64,000 bases of DNA from Winogradskyella psychrotolerans (GCF_018860545.1 NZ_JAHKPN010000031.1:62001-126000), one strand, 5' to 3'; counted from the first letter of the stretch, positions 26,398 to 36,487 are shown. The notes: generated by a model from the sequence alone, not told the origin. Numbers and translations are program-made.

Positions 26398-26661
26398 ATG
26401 AAAAAAAGGTTTTTATTTATTAGTTGCGATGAAGCCAAACATATTTGCGATAAAGCTCAATATGGTGAAGCTACTTCTTGGGAACAATTTAAGTTACGAT
26501 TCCGTTTATTTTATTGTCACATCACCAAAACATATTCAAGAAAAAATACGAAGTTATCTGAAACTATTGAAACATCTAAAGTACAGTGTTTAAAAGCTGA
26601 AGAACGAAACAAGCTTCAATCTGCATTGAACGAAGAGTTAACGAAGCAACAACAAGATTAA
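26398..26661 (+). CDS. Small Cys/His protein, possible anti-sigma factor
   Basis: An 87-residue protein with no signal peptide or membrane helix. The pattern SCDEAKHICDKAQYGEATSW then KLRFRLFYCHITKTYSRKN resembles the zinc-binding anti-sigma fold (C...H..C..E....Y C), although the classical HxxxCxxC is not intact. It follows the ECF sigma gene by 29 bp and is probably in its operon. A role as cytoplasmic anti-sigma factor is inferred from this context and the weak motif. Its 3' end overlaps the convergent UbiA-like gene by 24 bp. Confidence 0.7.
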   Translation: MKKRFLFISCDEAKHICDKAQYGEATSWEQFKLRFRLFYCHITKTYSRKNTKLSETIETSKVQCLKAEERNKLQSALNEELTKQQQD

Positions 26662-27474
26662 CAGCCAAACTATAGGCAAACTTTCTACCCAAAACGCACT
26701 GTAATATTTGGATTGATTTTTGTTTGAAAAAAACAGAAAAACCAACGTAACAAAAGTTATTATAAGTGTTGCAACTATAGTTTTATCTGTTATTTCATTC
26801 TTAAAAAATTCCAATATTAAAAAAACGAATAAAAGAACAATTCCAATAATCTTTGTTTTTTTAACCCCTATTTTCTGAGGAATTGTAGCCAATTTTAAAC
26901 TATCAAAGTTTAGATCTCTAATCTCAAACGGCAACATTAATACGAGAACAAAACAAAAACGTTGCACACTTGTTATCATAACATCTGAACTAAGAGCCAT
27001 ATCATGATTTACTATTGGTAAAATTACTGTCGTAACCATCCAAATTAGAGCAATAAGATATACTTTCAACCCACTTACTTGCCGTAAATTTTTATGATCA
27101 TCAAACAAATAATGCTTTGGAACCATTATAGGAATGGCATAAAAAAATGTAATAACTCCAAGAATCATGATGACCAATAAGGTTTCTGTTTCAAGTTTCA
27201 AAACATAATAGCACATAGCCAAAAACGCTAAAAAAGAAAATACCTGTATCGCTTTTAACCAACTCGCCAAACTGCGATGATGAAACTTAACGACCCCAAA
27301 ATATTTTACAAAATTATAACCAGTGATTGTTGCAAAAAACACAAAATACAGAAGTTGTTTATCGTAACCTAAGTTAAGCTCAATTAATGTTACCCATGCT
27401 AAGGAATACGCTGCAATAGCGACATGAATACTACTATTAAGATAAAAGTTAAAGATGCGTTTTAAAACTTCCAT
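26638..27474 (-). CDS. UbiA-like membrane protein
   Basis: A 278-residue integral membrane protein with eight to nine hydrophobic helices. The segment LPFEIRDLNFDSLKLATIPQ followed by KIGVKKTK matches the second Asp-rich motif of UbiA prenyltransferases (D..D, then the GxxxT/K turn). The first NxxxDxxxD motif is not clear near residues 50-60, so catalytic ability is uncertain. UbiA enzymes transfer isoprenyl chains to aromatic acceptors; this may be a divergent or inactive relative. The start lies 4 bp after a TACTTTTG box on the minus strand, suggesting a leaderless transcript. Confidence 0.7.
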   Translation of the reverse strand: MEVLKRIFNFYLNSSIHVAIAAYSLAWVTLIELNLGYDKQLLYFVFFATITGYNFVKYFGVVKFHHRSLASWLKAIQVFSFLAFLAMCYYVLKLETETLLVIMILGVITFFYAIPIMVPKHYLFDDHKNLRQVSGLKVYLIALIWMVTTVILPIVNHDMALSSDVMITSVQRFCFVLVLMLPFEIRDLNFDSLKLATIPQKIGVKKTKIIGIVLLFVFLILEFFKNEITDKTIVATLIITFVTLVFLFFSNKNQSKYYSAFWVESLPIVWLLILLLLR

Positions 27475-27478
27475 ATCG

Positions 27479-27486
27479 CAAAAGTA
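27479..27486 (-). promoter_or_regulatory. Putative -7 box of the UbiA-like gene
   Basis: The minus strand reads TACTTTTG, fitting TAnnTTTG, 4 bases before the start codon. The surrounding 15 bases AATCCTTACTTTTGC are identical to those before gcvP on the plus strand. No TTG is present at the expected -33 distance. Confidence 0.4.
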
Positions 27487-27560
27487 AGGATTGTGTTAAT
27501 AACCTTTAATATCGGTTCAAAACTTTAGTTTTCATTAACTAAAAAATTAGGCTAAATCCT

Positions 27561-27568
27561 TACTTTTG
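27561..27568 (+). promoter_or_regulatory. Putative -7 box of gcvP
   Basis: TACTTTTG lies 28 bp before the gcvP start codon, inside the shared block AATCCTTACTTTTGC. The expected TTG at -33 is missing. The 122-bp gap is too short for a glycine riboswitch, and no such structure was seen. Confidence 0.4.
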
Positions 27569-27596
27569 CAGAACCAAATAAATTATATTTTTTTTA

Positions 27597-30440
27597 ATGG
27601 ATACAACTTCTTTTGCACTCAGACATATTGGCCCAAATTCAGACGACCAACAGGTTATGTTAGACACTATAGGTGTTAAAAACATTGAACAACTAATAAC
27701 GGAAACTATTCCTGATAACATTCGCTTAGAAAACGATTTAAACCTCGATGCCGCGCTGAGTGAGCAAGAGTACCTCAGTCACATCAACCAATTATCACAA
27801 CACAACAAAATATATAAAACGTATATAGGTTTAGGGTATTATCCTACTAATTTACCAGCAGTTATACAACGTAATATTTTAGAAAACCCAGGATGGTACA
27901 CGGCTTATACACCGTACCAAGCAGAAATTGCTCAAGGACGATTAGAAGCCTTGTTAAATTTCCAAACCATGATTATTGATTTAACAGGAATGGAAATCGC
28001 TAACGCATCACTTTTAGATGAAAGCACGGCTGCTGCCGAAGCTATGGGATTATTGTTCGCTGTCAGAGATCGTGCACAAAAGAAAGCAAATGTCAATAAA
28101 TTCTTTGTCTCAGATTTAGTATTACCACAGACCATTGACTTGCTTGAAACTAGAGCGAATCCTATTGATATAGATTTAGTAATCGGAAACGAAGCTGAAT
28201 ACAATCTGTCTGATGAATATTTTGGTGCTCTACTACAATACCCTGGAAAAAACGGACAGATTACAGATATAAAATCATTTATTGAACAAGCCAACGCTAA
28301 AAACATTAAAGTAGCTGTGGCTGCAGATATTTTAAGTTTAATAAAACTTGAAGCTCCTGGTAAATTTGGAGCGGATGTTGTGGTTGGTACCACACAACGT
28401 TTCGGAATACCGATGGGTTATGGTGGCCCTCATGCCGCATATTTTGCCACAAAAGAGGCTTATAAACGTGATGTTCCTGGCCGAATCATTGGTGTTACAA
28501 AAGACACTAATGGCGATAGAGCTTTACGCATGGCTTTACAAACTAGAGAGCAACATATTAAACGCGATAAAGCAACATCAAATATTTGTACAGCACAAGT
28601 TCTTTTAGCTGTTATGGCGGGAATGTATGCTGTCTATCATGGTCCAAAAGGATTAACCTTTATAGCCGATAAAGTTAAAAATGCAACGTCTACCCTAGCA
28701 AATGCTTTAGAACGTTTGGGTTTAGAACAGGTTAACTCGCACTATTTTGATACCATTCAAATTAAAGCAGATGCTGTTGATGTAAAGCATGAAGCTGAGA
28801 AAAATGAAGTTAATTTTCATTATCCAGATACCAAAACGGTGACGATATCTCTAAACGAAACTACTACCATTTCAGACTTAAATGATATTATTTCAATTTT
28901 TGAAAAAGTAACAGGAACGTCAACGGATAAAATTGAAACAATTGCAATTAACGAAACCATTCCAACACACTTAAAACGTCAATCAGACTTTTTAACCTTT
29001 GATGTGTTTAACTCCTATCATTCTGAAACGGAATTAATGCGATACATCAAACGTTTAGAACGTAAAGATTTAGCATTGAACCATTCTATGATTTCATTAG
29101 GGTCTTGTACCATGAAATTAAATGCAGCTGCAGAGATGTTACCTTTAAGTTGGCCTAATTGGGGAAGTATGCATCCATTCGTTCCTACGAACCAAGCCAC
29201 AGGTTACAAATTAATGCTAAATGAATTAGAAAATCAGTTATCTGAAATTACGGGTTTCGCAGCGACATCGCTGCAACCAAATTCGGGTGCTCAAGGCGAG
29301 TTCGCAGGTTTAATGGTAATTAAAGCGTATCATGAATCTCGTGGTGATCACCATAGAAACATTTGTTTAATACCATCATCCGCACACGGCACAAATCCTG
29401 CAAGTGCTGTTATGGCTGGTATGAAAGTTGTTGTGACTAAAGCTTCAGATAACGGCAACATTGACGTTGAAGATTTAAGAGAAAAAGCTGAATTACATAA
29501 AGACAATCTTTCTGCGATTATGGTCACTTATCCATCTACGCATGGTGTTTATGAAGCTTCAATTAAAGAAATTACAAAAATCATTCACGATAACGGAGGT
29601 CAAGTTTATATGGATGGCGCCAACATGAATGCACAAGTTGGTTTAACTAACCCAGGAAATATAGGTGCTGATGTTTGTCATTTAAATTTGCATAAAACCT
29701 TTGCGATTCCGCATGGAGGTGGTGGACCAGGTGTTGGACCAATTTGCGTAGCCAAACAATTAGTACCGTTTTTACCAGGAAATCCAATTATAAAAACCGG
29801 AGGTCACCAAGCCATTACAGCAATTTCAGGAGCTCCTTTTGGATCGGCATTAGTTTGTCTTATTTCTTATGGTTATATAAAAATGTTAGGCTATAGAGGT
29901 CTGAAAAAAGCAACTCAGGTAGCCATACTAAATGCCAACTATATTAAAGAACGTTTAAGTGGATCATATCCAACTTTATATTCTGGTGAAATGGGAAGAG
30001 CTGCTCATGAAATGATTATTGATTGTCGTGATTTTAAAGCCAACGGTATTGAGGTTACAGACATCGCCAAACGTTTAATGGATTATGGTTTCCATGCACC
30101 AACAGTTTCATTTCCGGTTGCTGGAACCATGATGATCGAACCAACAGAAAGTGAGAGTAAAGCTGAAATGGATCGTTTTTGTGATGCAATGATTTCAATT
30201 CGAAAAGAAATTGACGCCACTTCTAAAGACGACGCTAATAATATGCTTAAAAACGCCCCTCATACTTTAGAAATGCTAACTTCAGATGAATGGTCATTGC
30301 CATACAGTAGAGAAGCTGCAGCATTTCCATTGGATTTTGTGAGAGACAATAAATTTTGGCCAAGTGTGAGACGTGTGGATGATGCCTACGGAGATCGAAA
30401 TTTAGTATGTAGCTGCGAACCTATTGAAGCTTACATGTAA
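27597..30440 (+). CDS. gcvP: Glycine dehydrogenase (decarboxylating), P-protein
   Basis: A 947-residue fused P-protein of the glycine cleavage system, which decarboxylates glycine with PLP and passes the aminomethyl group to the H-protein. It starts with [20 protein letters not shown], the usual P-protein opening. The two halves (about 1-430 and 450-947) correspond to the GcvPA and GcvPB subunits of other bacteria. The PLP lysine is K700 in [19 protein letters not shown]. The full length is typical. It is monocistronic, ending in a strong hairpin terminator; gcvT and gcvH are not in the window. Confidence 0.98.
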   Translation: MDTTSFALRHIGPNSDDQQVMLDTIGVKNIEQLITETIPDNIRLENDLNLDAALSEQEYLSHINQLSQHNKIYKTYIGLGYYPTNLPAVIQRNILENPGWYTAYTPYQAEIAQGRLEALLNFQTMIIDLTGMEIANASLLDESTAAAEAMGLLFAVRDRAQKKANVNKFFVSDLVLPQTIDLLETRANPIDIDLVIGNEAEYNLSDEYFGALLQYPGKNGQITDIKSFIEQANAKNIKVAVAADILSLIKLEAPGKFGADVVVGTTQRFGIPMGYGGPHAAYFATKEAYKRDVPGRIIGVTKDTNGDRALRMALQTREQHIKRDKATSNICTAQVLLAVMAGMYAVYHGPKGLTFIADKVKNATSTLANALERLGLEQVNSHYFDTIQIKADAVDVKHEAEKNEVNFHYPDTKTVTISLNETTTISDLNDIISIFEKVTGTSTDKIETIAINETIPTHLKRQSDFLTFDVFNSYHSETELMRYIKRLERKDLALNHSMISLGSCTMKLNAAAEMLPLSWPNWGSMHPFVPTNQATGYKLMLNELENQLSEITGFAATSLQPNSGAQGEFAGLMVIKAYHESRGDHHRNICLIPSSAHGTNPASAVMAGMKVVVTKASDNGNIDVEDLREKAELHKDNLSAIMVTYPSTHGVYEASIKEITKIIHDNGGQVYMDGANMNAQVGLTNPGNIGADVCHLNLHKTFAIPHGGGGPGVGPICVAKQLVPFLPGNPIIKTGGHQAITAISGAPFGSALVCLISYGYIKMLGYRGLKKATQVAILNANYIKERLSGSYPTLYSGEMGRAAHEMIIDCRDFKANGIEVTDIAKRLMDYGFHAPTVSFPVAGTMMIEPTESESKAEMDRFCDAMISIRKEIDATSKDDANNMLKNAPHTLEMLTSDEWSLPYSREAAAFPLDFVRDNKFWPSVRRVDDAYGDRNLVCSCEPIEAYM

Positions 30441-30464
30441 ACTCAATTAGAACCTATAGAACGT

Positions 30465-30493
30465 AAAAAAGTATTCATTTTGAATACTTTTTT
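30465..30493 (+). terminator. Intrinsic terminator of gcvP
   Basis: Perfect 12-bp arms AAAAAAGTATTC and GAATACTTTTTT around a 5-base loop, with the T run ending the element, 25 bp after the gcvP stop. Confidence 0.85.
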
Positions 30494-30586
30494 GTGTTTT
30501 ATATAGTGACAGCCTGTAATTTTTAGGAATTTATCAAAAATTGAATCTTTAAAACTTTCCTGCCATGAAAGCTCTTCAATAATGAT

Positions 30587-30594
30587 TAAATTTG
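30587..30594 (+). promoter_or_regulatory. Putative -7 box of the KAS III operon
   Basis: TAAATTTG fits TAnnTTTG and lies 21 bp before the start codon of the KAS III-like gene. No TTG at the proper distance was found, so support is partial. Confidence 0.35.
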
Positions 30595-30615
30595 TTATTA
30601 CGAAAATAAATTACG

Positions 30616-31674
30616 ATGGGGATTAAAATCACTGGAACGGGAAGCTATATACCTAGTCATATAGAAAAAAACGAGAACTTTTATAATCATCAATTTTTAA
30701 ATGCAGACGGATCTACAATTAAGAATTCAAATGAAGTTATTGTAGAAAAATTTAAAGCGATTACAGGCATAAAAGAACGACGGTATGTTACTAACGACCT
30801 ACTAAATTCAGACATCGCTTCTTATGCCGCTGAAAAAGCAATTGAAGACGCTAACATCGATAGAGAAACTATAGATTATATTATTGTCGCTCATAATTAT
30901 GGTGACATAATGCATAATTCAGAGCAAAGTGATACGGTCCCAAGCATAGCGTCTAGAGTAAAACACTTGCTCAAAATTAAAAATCCTAAATGTGTAGGTT
31001 ACGATATACTTTTTGGTTGTCCAGGATGGATTGAAGGAGTTATCCAAGCTAAAGCATTTATAGCTTCTGGTATTGCTAAGCGTTGTTTAGTTATTGGTAG
31101 TGAAACCTTATCTCGAGTTATAGATCCACATGATAGAGACTCCATGATTTATGGTGACGGAGCAGGTGCGGCAATTATAGAACAAAGTGAAACTGAAGAT
31201 GGTATTTTAGCACATGAATCAGCAACATTCTCCTATGATGAAGCGCATTTTATTTTCTTTGGAAAAACAAATGATAAGGAAAGCAAAGCCGAGCGTAAAT
31301 ACATTAAAATGTATGGTCGTAAAATTTACGAATTTGCACTCACCAATGTGCCACAAGCTTTAAAAACCTGTTTAGAGAAAAGTGGGCGTTCTATACATGA
31401 CGTGAAGAAAATATTAATCCATCAGGCTAATGAAAAGATGGACGAAGCTATAGTAAAACGTTTTTACAAACTTCACCAAATGGAAATGCCAGAAGGAGTG
31501 ATGCCAATGACTATAAATATGTTAGGAAATTCTAGTGTAGCAACCGTACCCACATTATTTGATGTAATCTTAAAAGGGAATTTAGAGCACCAAGAAATTA
31601 ATAAAGGTGATGTTATTATCTTTGCAAGTGTTGGTGCTGGCATGAATATTAATGCTATTGTTTATCAGTATTAG
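30616..31674 (+). CDS. 3-oxoacyl-ACP synthase III family protein
   Basis: A 352-residue thiolase-fold condensing enzyme. The catalytic triad of the KAS III class is intact: C135 in DILFGCPGWIEG, H269 in ILIHQAN and N305 in MLGNSSVATVP. The GVGAGMNINAIVY-like end is normal. It is longer than housekeeping FabH, with an insert near 30-60, and sits with a methyltransferase and a glycosyltransferase. It is therefore more likely to make a specialised lipid or acyl product than to start general fatty acid synthesis. That role is an inference from context. Confidence 0.88.
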   Translation: MGIKITGTGSYIPSHIEKNENFYNHQFLNADGSTIKNSNEVIVEKFKAITGIKERRYVTNDLLNSDIASYAAEKAIEDANIDRETIDYIIVAHNYGDIMHNSEQSDTVPSIASRVKHLLKIKNPKCVGYDILFGCPGWIEGVIQAKAFIASGIAKRCLVIGSETLSRVIDPHDRDSMIYGDGAGAAIIEQSETEDGILAHESATFSYDEAHFIFFGKTNDKESKAERKYIKMYGRKIYEFALTNVPQALKTCLEKSGRSIHDVKKILIHQANEKMDEAIVKRFYKLHQMEMPEGVMPMTINMLGNSSVATVPTLFDVILKGNLEHQEINKGDVIIFASVGAGMNINAIVYQY

Positions 31675-31697
31675 ATTTTAGAGATTCTTCAGTATAG

Positions 31698-32234
31698 ATG
31701 TACGAAAAAACATATCCAAACAAGCGTTTTAAACTCACACTTCAGTTTTTAAAAAAACATATTAGTATCTCGGAAACAATCTTAGATTTGGGAGTAAATA
31801 ACCCATTTTCTGAAATCATGATTTCTGAAGGCTATTCAGTTGACAATACTACTGGTGAAGATTTAGATGAAGACACCTCAACGATTAAAAATTCAACCGC
31901 TAATGTTGTCACTGCTTTTGAAATTTTTGAGCACCTATTATCTCCTTACGAAGTTTTAAAAGCGATTAAAACCGATAAGATTGTAATTAGCGTGCCATTA
32001 AAATTGTGGTTTTCATCGGCTTACAGAAGTAAAACAGATATGCTAGACAGACATTACCATGAGTTTGAAGATTGGCAACTCGATTGGCTATTAGAAAAAA
32101 CAGGATGGGTGATTAAAGACCGACAAAAATGGACTAATCCTGTAAATAAATTAGGGATTCGGCCAATACTACGGCGTTTTACACCGCGATATTATATTGT
32201 TTATGCTGAAAAGCAACTGAATTCAAACTCATAA
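31698..32234 (+). CDS. Class I SAM-dependent methyltransferase, short
   Basis: A 178-residue protein. The segment ETILDLGVNNPFSEIM is motif I of class I methyltransferases, and NVVTAFEIFEHLLSPYEVL matches the motif following the acidic loop in Methyltransf_11/23-type proteins. It is shorter than most (usually above 200), with a compact C-terminal part. The gene lies 23 bp after the KAS III-like gene and probably belongs to its operon. The acceptor is unknown; lipids or glycans are plausible from the neighbours. Confidence 0.75.
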   Translation: MYEKTYPNKRFKLTLQFLKKHISISETILDLGVNNPFSEIMISEGYSVDNTTGEDLDEDTSTIKNSTANVVTAFEIFEHLLSPYEVLKAIKTDKIVISVPLKLWFSSAYRSKTDMLDRHYHEFEDWQLDWLLEKTGWVIKDRQKWTNPVNKLGIRPILRRFTPRYYIVYAEKQLNSNS

Positions 32235-32307
32235 ATTCCAAATTCCAATTCCTCATTATCGAATTTGCAGTATTAAAGTTTAACTTTGAGTTTTAAATCT
32301 TAAGCTT

Positions 32308-33156
32308 TTGAACTTCCACATCATCATTCCTGCGCATAACGAAGAAGACTACATAAGTAAAACTATGGAATCTTTAGTAAAGCAAACGTTACAGCCAAAG
32401 CATGTTGTTGTTGTGAATGATCATTCTTCAGATCATACGCAAACTATTGTTGAAGATTACTCTTCAAAATACGACTGGATTTCTATAATAAATTCAAAAT
32501 CTTCAGATAAGCACCTCCCTGGATCTAAAATTATAAATGCCTTCAACAAAGGTTTAGCCTTTCTTGATGATGACTATGACATCATTTGTAAATTTGATGC
32601 TGATCTTATTTTTCCTGAGAATTATTTGAAAAAATTAGCAGACCATTTCCATTCAAATAAACAATTAGGTATGGCTTCTGGCTTTTGTTACATTGAAAAA
32701 AATGGTGGTTGGATTCTTGAAAACCTAACCAATAAAGACCATATTAGAGGAGCACTTAAGGCTTATAGAAAAGATTGCTTTACCCAAATTGGAGAACTTA
32801 AACCATCAATGGGCTGGGATACGGTGGACGAGTTGCTGGCTAAATATCACGGTTGGGACATTCTAACGGATGAGAGCCTTCACGTGAAGCATTTAAAACC
32901 AACTGGACAATCCTACAATAAAGCCTCTAAACATTTACAAGGGGAAGCCATGTACAAGATGCGCTATGGGTTTTGGATTACTTTGATTTCGGCTATAAAA
33001 CTAGCGTCTAAAAAAGGAAGTTTCAAACTTTTCAGAGATTACATGACGGGTTATTTTAAAGCGAAATCTCAGAAAGTAGATTTTCTCGTTTCTAAAAATG
33101 AAGGAATATTTATTAGAGATTTGAGATGGAAAGGCATTAAGAGTAAATTCAGCTAG
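32308..33156 (+). CDS. Family 2 glycosyltransferase, TTG start
   Basis: A 282-residue GT-A enzyme. It opens NFHIIIPAHNEEDYISKTME, then VVVNDHSSDHT (nucleotide-binding Asp) and CKFDADLIFP (DxD metal site), followed by an acceptor region with WDTVDELL. The only possible start after the upstream in-frame stop at 32287-32289 is TTG at 32308, and the protein begins right at the conserved strand. A TAACTTTG box at 32281-32288 could drive it. It probably acts at the membrane face on a lipid- or glycan-linked acceptor, in line with the upstream KAS III and methyltransferase genes. The stop overlaps the convergent nuclease gene by 4 bp. Confidence 0.85.
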   Translation: MNFHIIIPAHNEEDYISKTMESLVKQTLQPKHVVVVNDHSSDHTQTIVEDYSSKYDWISIINSKSSDKHLPGSKIINAFNKGLAFLDDDYDIICKFDADLIFPENYLKKLADHFHSNKQLGMASGFCYIEKNGGWILENLTNKDHIRGALKAYRKDCFTQIGELKPSMGWDTVDELLAKYHGWDILTDESLHVKHLKPTGQSYNKASKHLQGEAMYKMRYGFWITLISAIKLASKKGSFKLFRDYMTGYFKAKSQKVDFLVSKNEGIFIRDLRWKGIKSKFS

Positions 33157-33959
33157 AAACTCCAACTTTTATAACTGCTTGATGCTTCTAACTTATCTTC
33201 AAGAGCATCATCTAACTCCGGAAAAAAATCAATTCCTGTCAACCTTTCAACCTCATCAACTGAAACGACAAATTGATATAATGGCAAATCGGAATCTTTA
33301 TGATCCATTAAAAATGCTAGCATCTTAATTTCCCCCTTGGTATGATCTAAAATCACTTTATAAAACTGATTAGGCACTGAAACCTCTTCATCACCTATAC
33401 TTTTCAAGTTATCTTCTAAAACACCACCAGTCACCACAAAAACACCGTCATTCTTCTTTGCCCAATAGCGTGTTTTTTGCTCTAAACGATTCCAAACACC
33501 AGCATTAAATTTATGCTCTTGTGGACTTATATTACTCGTCAAAAAAGTTTCGTCATGTGCTTCTTGCGTAAACCGTCTATCCGCTGCAGGACATAAATGC
33601 CCTCTATCATAACCTGAGTTTTTATAATTTCGCCAATGTGCTGCACCTGTTTTTACCGCTTCATCAATTTCAAAATACGGTCGTTTATGATTTGTAGAAC
33701 TAAGATGTGAGGCTTTTAACTCATACGCCACCCATTCGGCTTGCTCATGTGGTTCGCTATATGATAATGAATAATTCTGATGATGTACAACGTGCCCCGT
33801 TGTACTTGTTGGCAGAAAATAATGATTCGTGTTTTCTTTTATGGTTTCACCCTCTTTAACAACTTCTGCTTTCGCTTCAGAATTTAAAAAATGCTCGTAG
33901 CTGTATATGCCAATCACGATAATGACAGCAATGATAGTGTAAATCGGTTTTCGCTTCAA
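33153..33959 (-). CDS. DNA/RNA non-specific endonuclease (NucA/NUC1 family), membrane-anchored
   Basis: A 268-residue protein with an N-terminal membrane anchor (about 5-22) and the beta-beta-alpha-metal nuclease fold. The catalytic motif is YDRGHLCPAADRR, with H121 as general base. The metal Asn lies in KFNAGVWNRLE near 152. The enzyme would degrade DNA or RNA outside the cytoplasm, for defence or nutrient use. No immunity protein is seen beside it. It lies 9 bp downstream of the phosphatase gene and is probably co-transcribed with it, suggesting joint phosphate scavenging from nucleic acids; that link is inferred. Confidence 0.92.
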   Translation of the reverse strand: MKRKPIYTIIAVIIVIGIYSYEHFLNSEAKAEVVKEGETIKENTNHYFLPTSTTGHVVHHQNYSLSYSEPHEQAEWVAYELKASHLSSTNHKRPYFEIDEAVKTGAAHWRNYKNSGYDRGHLCPAADRRFTQEAHDETFLTSNISPQEHKFNAGVWNRLEQKTRYWAKKNDGVFVVTGGVLEDNLKSIGDEEVSVPNQFYKVILDHTKGEIKMLAFLMDHKDSDLPLYQFVVSVDEVERLTGIDFFPELDDALEDKLEASSSYKSWSF

Positions 33960-33968
33960 AATCAGAAC

Positions 33969-35636
33969 TTAATCAATCACATAACCTAAAGGCTGACCAG
34001 TTGCTCCATTAGGAAAACTAACCCCTAATAACGCCGAAATTGTTGGTGCAATATCAGGAATTACCGTTTTATCAAACGTCTGTCCGTGCTTAATGCCTTT
34101 TCCAAAGAATAACAATGGCACATGCGTATCATAATTTAAGGCGCTTCCATGTGTTGATCCTGTTTTTCCGTAAGAAATATAAGCAGCATCGTTTACTATA
34201 AGAACATCCCCAGAACGCTTTTGATTATGGCCGTTTTGCAATAACTCCTCTACACCAAATGAAAAACTTGTAGTACTCATTGTAGTACCCGTATACACTT
34301 TAGACACGTTTGGATAACTCAATTCTTCCATAGCGATAGCATCTTGAACATCACTAAGCTTTAACCCTAACGCTTTCACTTTAACTCTATCTAAAAATAT
34401 TTGATCGTTGCTAATATTCTCTACAATGTCTTCACCACCATATGTCTCCTTTAAAAACGCATTAAGTTTCACTTTTCTATCCTTATTATCTACATAGCCT
34501 GCAGGCACTTTTACGGAATTTAAATATGAAGGCACGTCAACCGCACCATGATCTGCTGTTAAAAACACAGTATATTCTCCTTGCCCAACTGTAGTATCTA
34601 AATATTGGAACAAGCGCTCTAAGTCTTTATCTAAACGAATGTAAGTGTCTTCAATTTCTTTAGAATTAACACCAAAATTATGCCCTACATAATCTGTAGC
34701 TGAATAACTCACAGCAAGCACGTCTGTAATTTTATCTTTTCCTAAATCCTCTCCATTTATAGCTGCAATTGCAAAATCAGTTGTTAAACTGTTACCGTAA
34801 GGAGTCGCTTTTAAAATATCAAAACCTCTATTGTCTTTACTTAAAGCCTTTAAATCATAAGGAAAGGTCGCTTTTTCTTTTCCTTTAAAACCACCTTCAA
34901 ATGTATTCTCATCCACTCCACTTTCTGTATACGTTGAAATATCATAAAATGTATCCCATTCCTTCAAGTAGGATTCTGCTTTTTCAGACGTATTAAAATC
35001 CTTAACCCATTGTGGCAATGCATTCATATAAAATGAACTAGAAATCCAACTCCCTTCATCTCTTCCATGAAACCAATAGGCTGCATTCGCGGTATGACCA
35101 GCTGGTAAAATTGCTCCTCTATCTTTTAGCGCTACTCCGATGGTCTTCCCTTTCATCTGTGTAAACAACCTGTTTTCATCAGAAAACGTTGTGGTCTGCA
35201 TTCTATGCGGAGACATTTTCCCTGCCTTATCTTCGGTACCTATTGAAGTTACATTATCATCAGCAGCACAATACACCATTTCCTTAATCTCCTTGTCATA
35301 CCAATTATTACCTATAATACCGTGATATTTTGGTGTTGTTCCTGTGTAAACTGAAGTATGCCCTGGACCTGTATAAGTTGGCACATAATTGAAATGATTG
35401 TTTTTACAATTGAACCCCTCATTTATCATACGGTTAAACCCACCATCACCAAACTTTGATTCAAAACGTGTTAAATAATCATATCGCATTTGATCCACTA
35501 CAATACCTACAACTAATTTAGGATTATCGTTAGATTCTAAAATTGAAGTTTCCGTTTTTACATCAGTAGTTGTATTTTGTGCTCCACAAGAGGAAAAAAT
35601 AAACAAAACAACAATTAAAGAGAAGATATTTTTCAT
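33969..35636 (-). CDS. PafA-like alkaline phosphatase lipoprotein
   Basis: A 555-residue lipoprotein: signal MKNIFSLIVVLFIFSSC with Cys17, then an alkaline phosphatase superfamily domain. Residues line up with flavobacterial PafA: D48 (VVDQMR), the nucleophile T89 in PTYTGPGHTS, N110 in GIIGNNWY, K171 and R173 in LKDRGAI, and further metal ligands in SYSATDYVGHNFG and LTADHGAVD. PafA enzymes hydrolyse phosphate monoesters without being repressed by phosphate. The site is outside the cytoplasm. The nuclease gene follows after 9 bp. The PafA alignment is from memory of its active site, not a computed alignment. Confidence 0.92.
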   Translation of the reverse strand: MKNIFSLIVVLFIFSSCGAQNTTTDVKTETSILESNDNPKLVVGIVVDQMRYDYLTRFESKFGDGGFNRMINEGFNCKNNHFNYVPTYTGPGHTSVYTGTTPKYHGIIGNNWYDKEIKEMVYCAADDNVTSIGTEDKAGKMSPHRMQTTTFSDENRLFTQMKGKTIGVALKDRGAILPAGHTANAAYWFHGRDEGSWISSSFYMNALPQWVKDFNTSEKAESYLKEWDTFYDISTYTESGVDENTFEGGFKGKEKATFPYDLKALSKDNRGFDILKATPYGNSLTTDFAIAAINGEDLGKDKITDVLAVSYSATDYVGHNFGVNSKEIEDTYIRLDKDLERLFQYLDTTVGQGEYTVFLTADHGAVDVPSYLNSVKVPAGYVDNKDRKVKLNAFLKETYGGEDIVENISNDQIFLDRVKVKALGLKLSDVQDAIAMEELSYPNVSKVYTGTTMSTTSFSFGVEELLQNGHNQKRSGDVLIVNDAAYISYGKTGSTHGSALNYDTHVPLLFFGKGIKHGQTFDKTVIPDIAPTISALLGVSFPNGATGQPLGYVID

Positions 35637-35747
35637 TTGAATAAGACTTTATTAAGAGTCTCAAAAATACAATTTTTATACTATCTTAGATTAAATTAAC
35701 ATTAATAACTAATCATTTTTTATACTTTAGCAGTAATAAATTCGCAC

Positions 35748-36485
35748 ATGAAATACCTACATAATATTGGCACTTATTTTATTATGATTAAGGATATTTT
35801 TCGCAGACCCACTAAATGGTCGGTGATGAAACCCTTAATATTAAAAGACATTGATGACCTTATCATAGGTTCATTAGGTATTGTAGCCTTTATTTCGTTT
35901 TTTGTTGGAGGAGTTGTAGCCATACAAACCTCACTAAATATGACAAGCCCTTTGATGCCAAAATATTTGGTAGGCTTTGCAACACGTCAATCTATAATTT
36001 TAGAATTTGCACCCACGTTTATCTCTATAATTATGGCCGGTAAAGTGGGTTCGTTTATTACATCTAGTATTGGAACTATGCGAGTTACTGAACAAATTGA
36101 TGCTTTAGAAGTTATGGGAATTAATGCCATTAACTATTTGGTATTTCCTAAATTTATTGCTTTAACTTTATATCCGTTTGTAATTTCAATTGCGATGTTT
36201 TTAGGCATATTAGGCGGACTTATGGCATGTGTTTATGGTGGTTATGGAACGATGGAGGATTATGTAGAGGGAGTGCAATTAGATTTTATTCCATTTCATT
36301 TTATATATGCTTTTATAAAAACCTTTGTATTCGCCTTTTTATTAGCCACTATACCTTCGTATTATGGCTATTTTATGGAAGGTGGAGCCTTAGAAGTTGG
36401 TAAAGCAAGTACAACCTCTTTTGTGTGGACTAGTGTTATGATCATTCTTGTCAACTTTTTACTAACCAGTATATTACTCGGCTAA
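35748..36485 (+). CDS. MlaE-type ABC transporter permease
   Basis: A 245-residue membrane protein with five to six helices. The sequences FISFFVGGVVAIQTSLNM, LAPTFISIIMAGKVGS-like (here EFAPTFISIIMAGKVGSFI) and EALEVMGINAINYLV-like segments are diagnostic for the MlaE/YrbE family. It works with the ATPase encoded 2 bp downstream in phospholipid transport between the membranes. Unlike the Proteobacterial mla operon, no MlaD (MCE) or MlaC gene follows, so the partner must be encoded elsewhere. Confidence 0.93.
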   Translation: MKYLHNIGTYFIMIKDIFRRPTKWSVMKPLILKDIDDLIIGSLGIVAFISFFVGGVVAIQTSLNMTSPLMPKYLVGFATRQSIILEFAPTFISIIMAGKVGSFITSSIGTMRVTEQIDALEVMGINAINYLVFPKFIALTLYPFVISIAMFLGILGGLMACVYGGYGTMEDYVEGVQLDFIPFHFIYAFIKTFVFAFLLATIPSYYGYFMEGGALEVGKASTTSFVWTSVMIILVNFLLTSILLG

Positions 36486-36487
36486 TT

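Noticed and set aside
27475..27596. Glycine riboswitch before gcvP
   Set aside because: The gap is only 122 bp, is shared with a divergent gene, and shows no tandem aptamer-like structure.
28000..28400. Minus-strand open frame within gcvP
   Set aside because: It is antisense to a conserved enzyme and lacks any family signature.
34000..35600. A toxin-immunity pair made of the nuclease and its neighbour
   Set aside because: The neighbour is a clear PafA-like phosphatase and no small immunity-like gene is adjacent.
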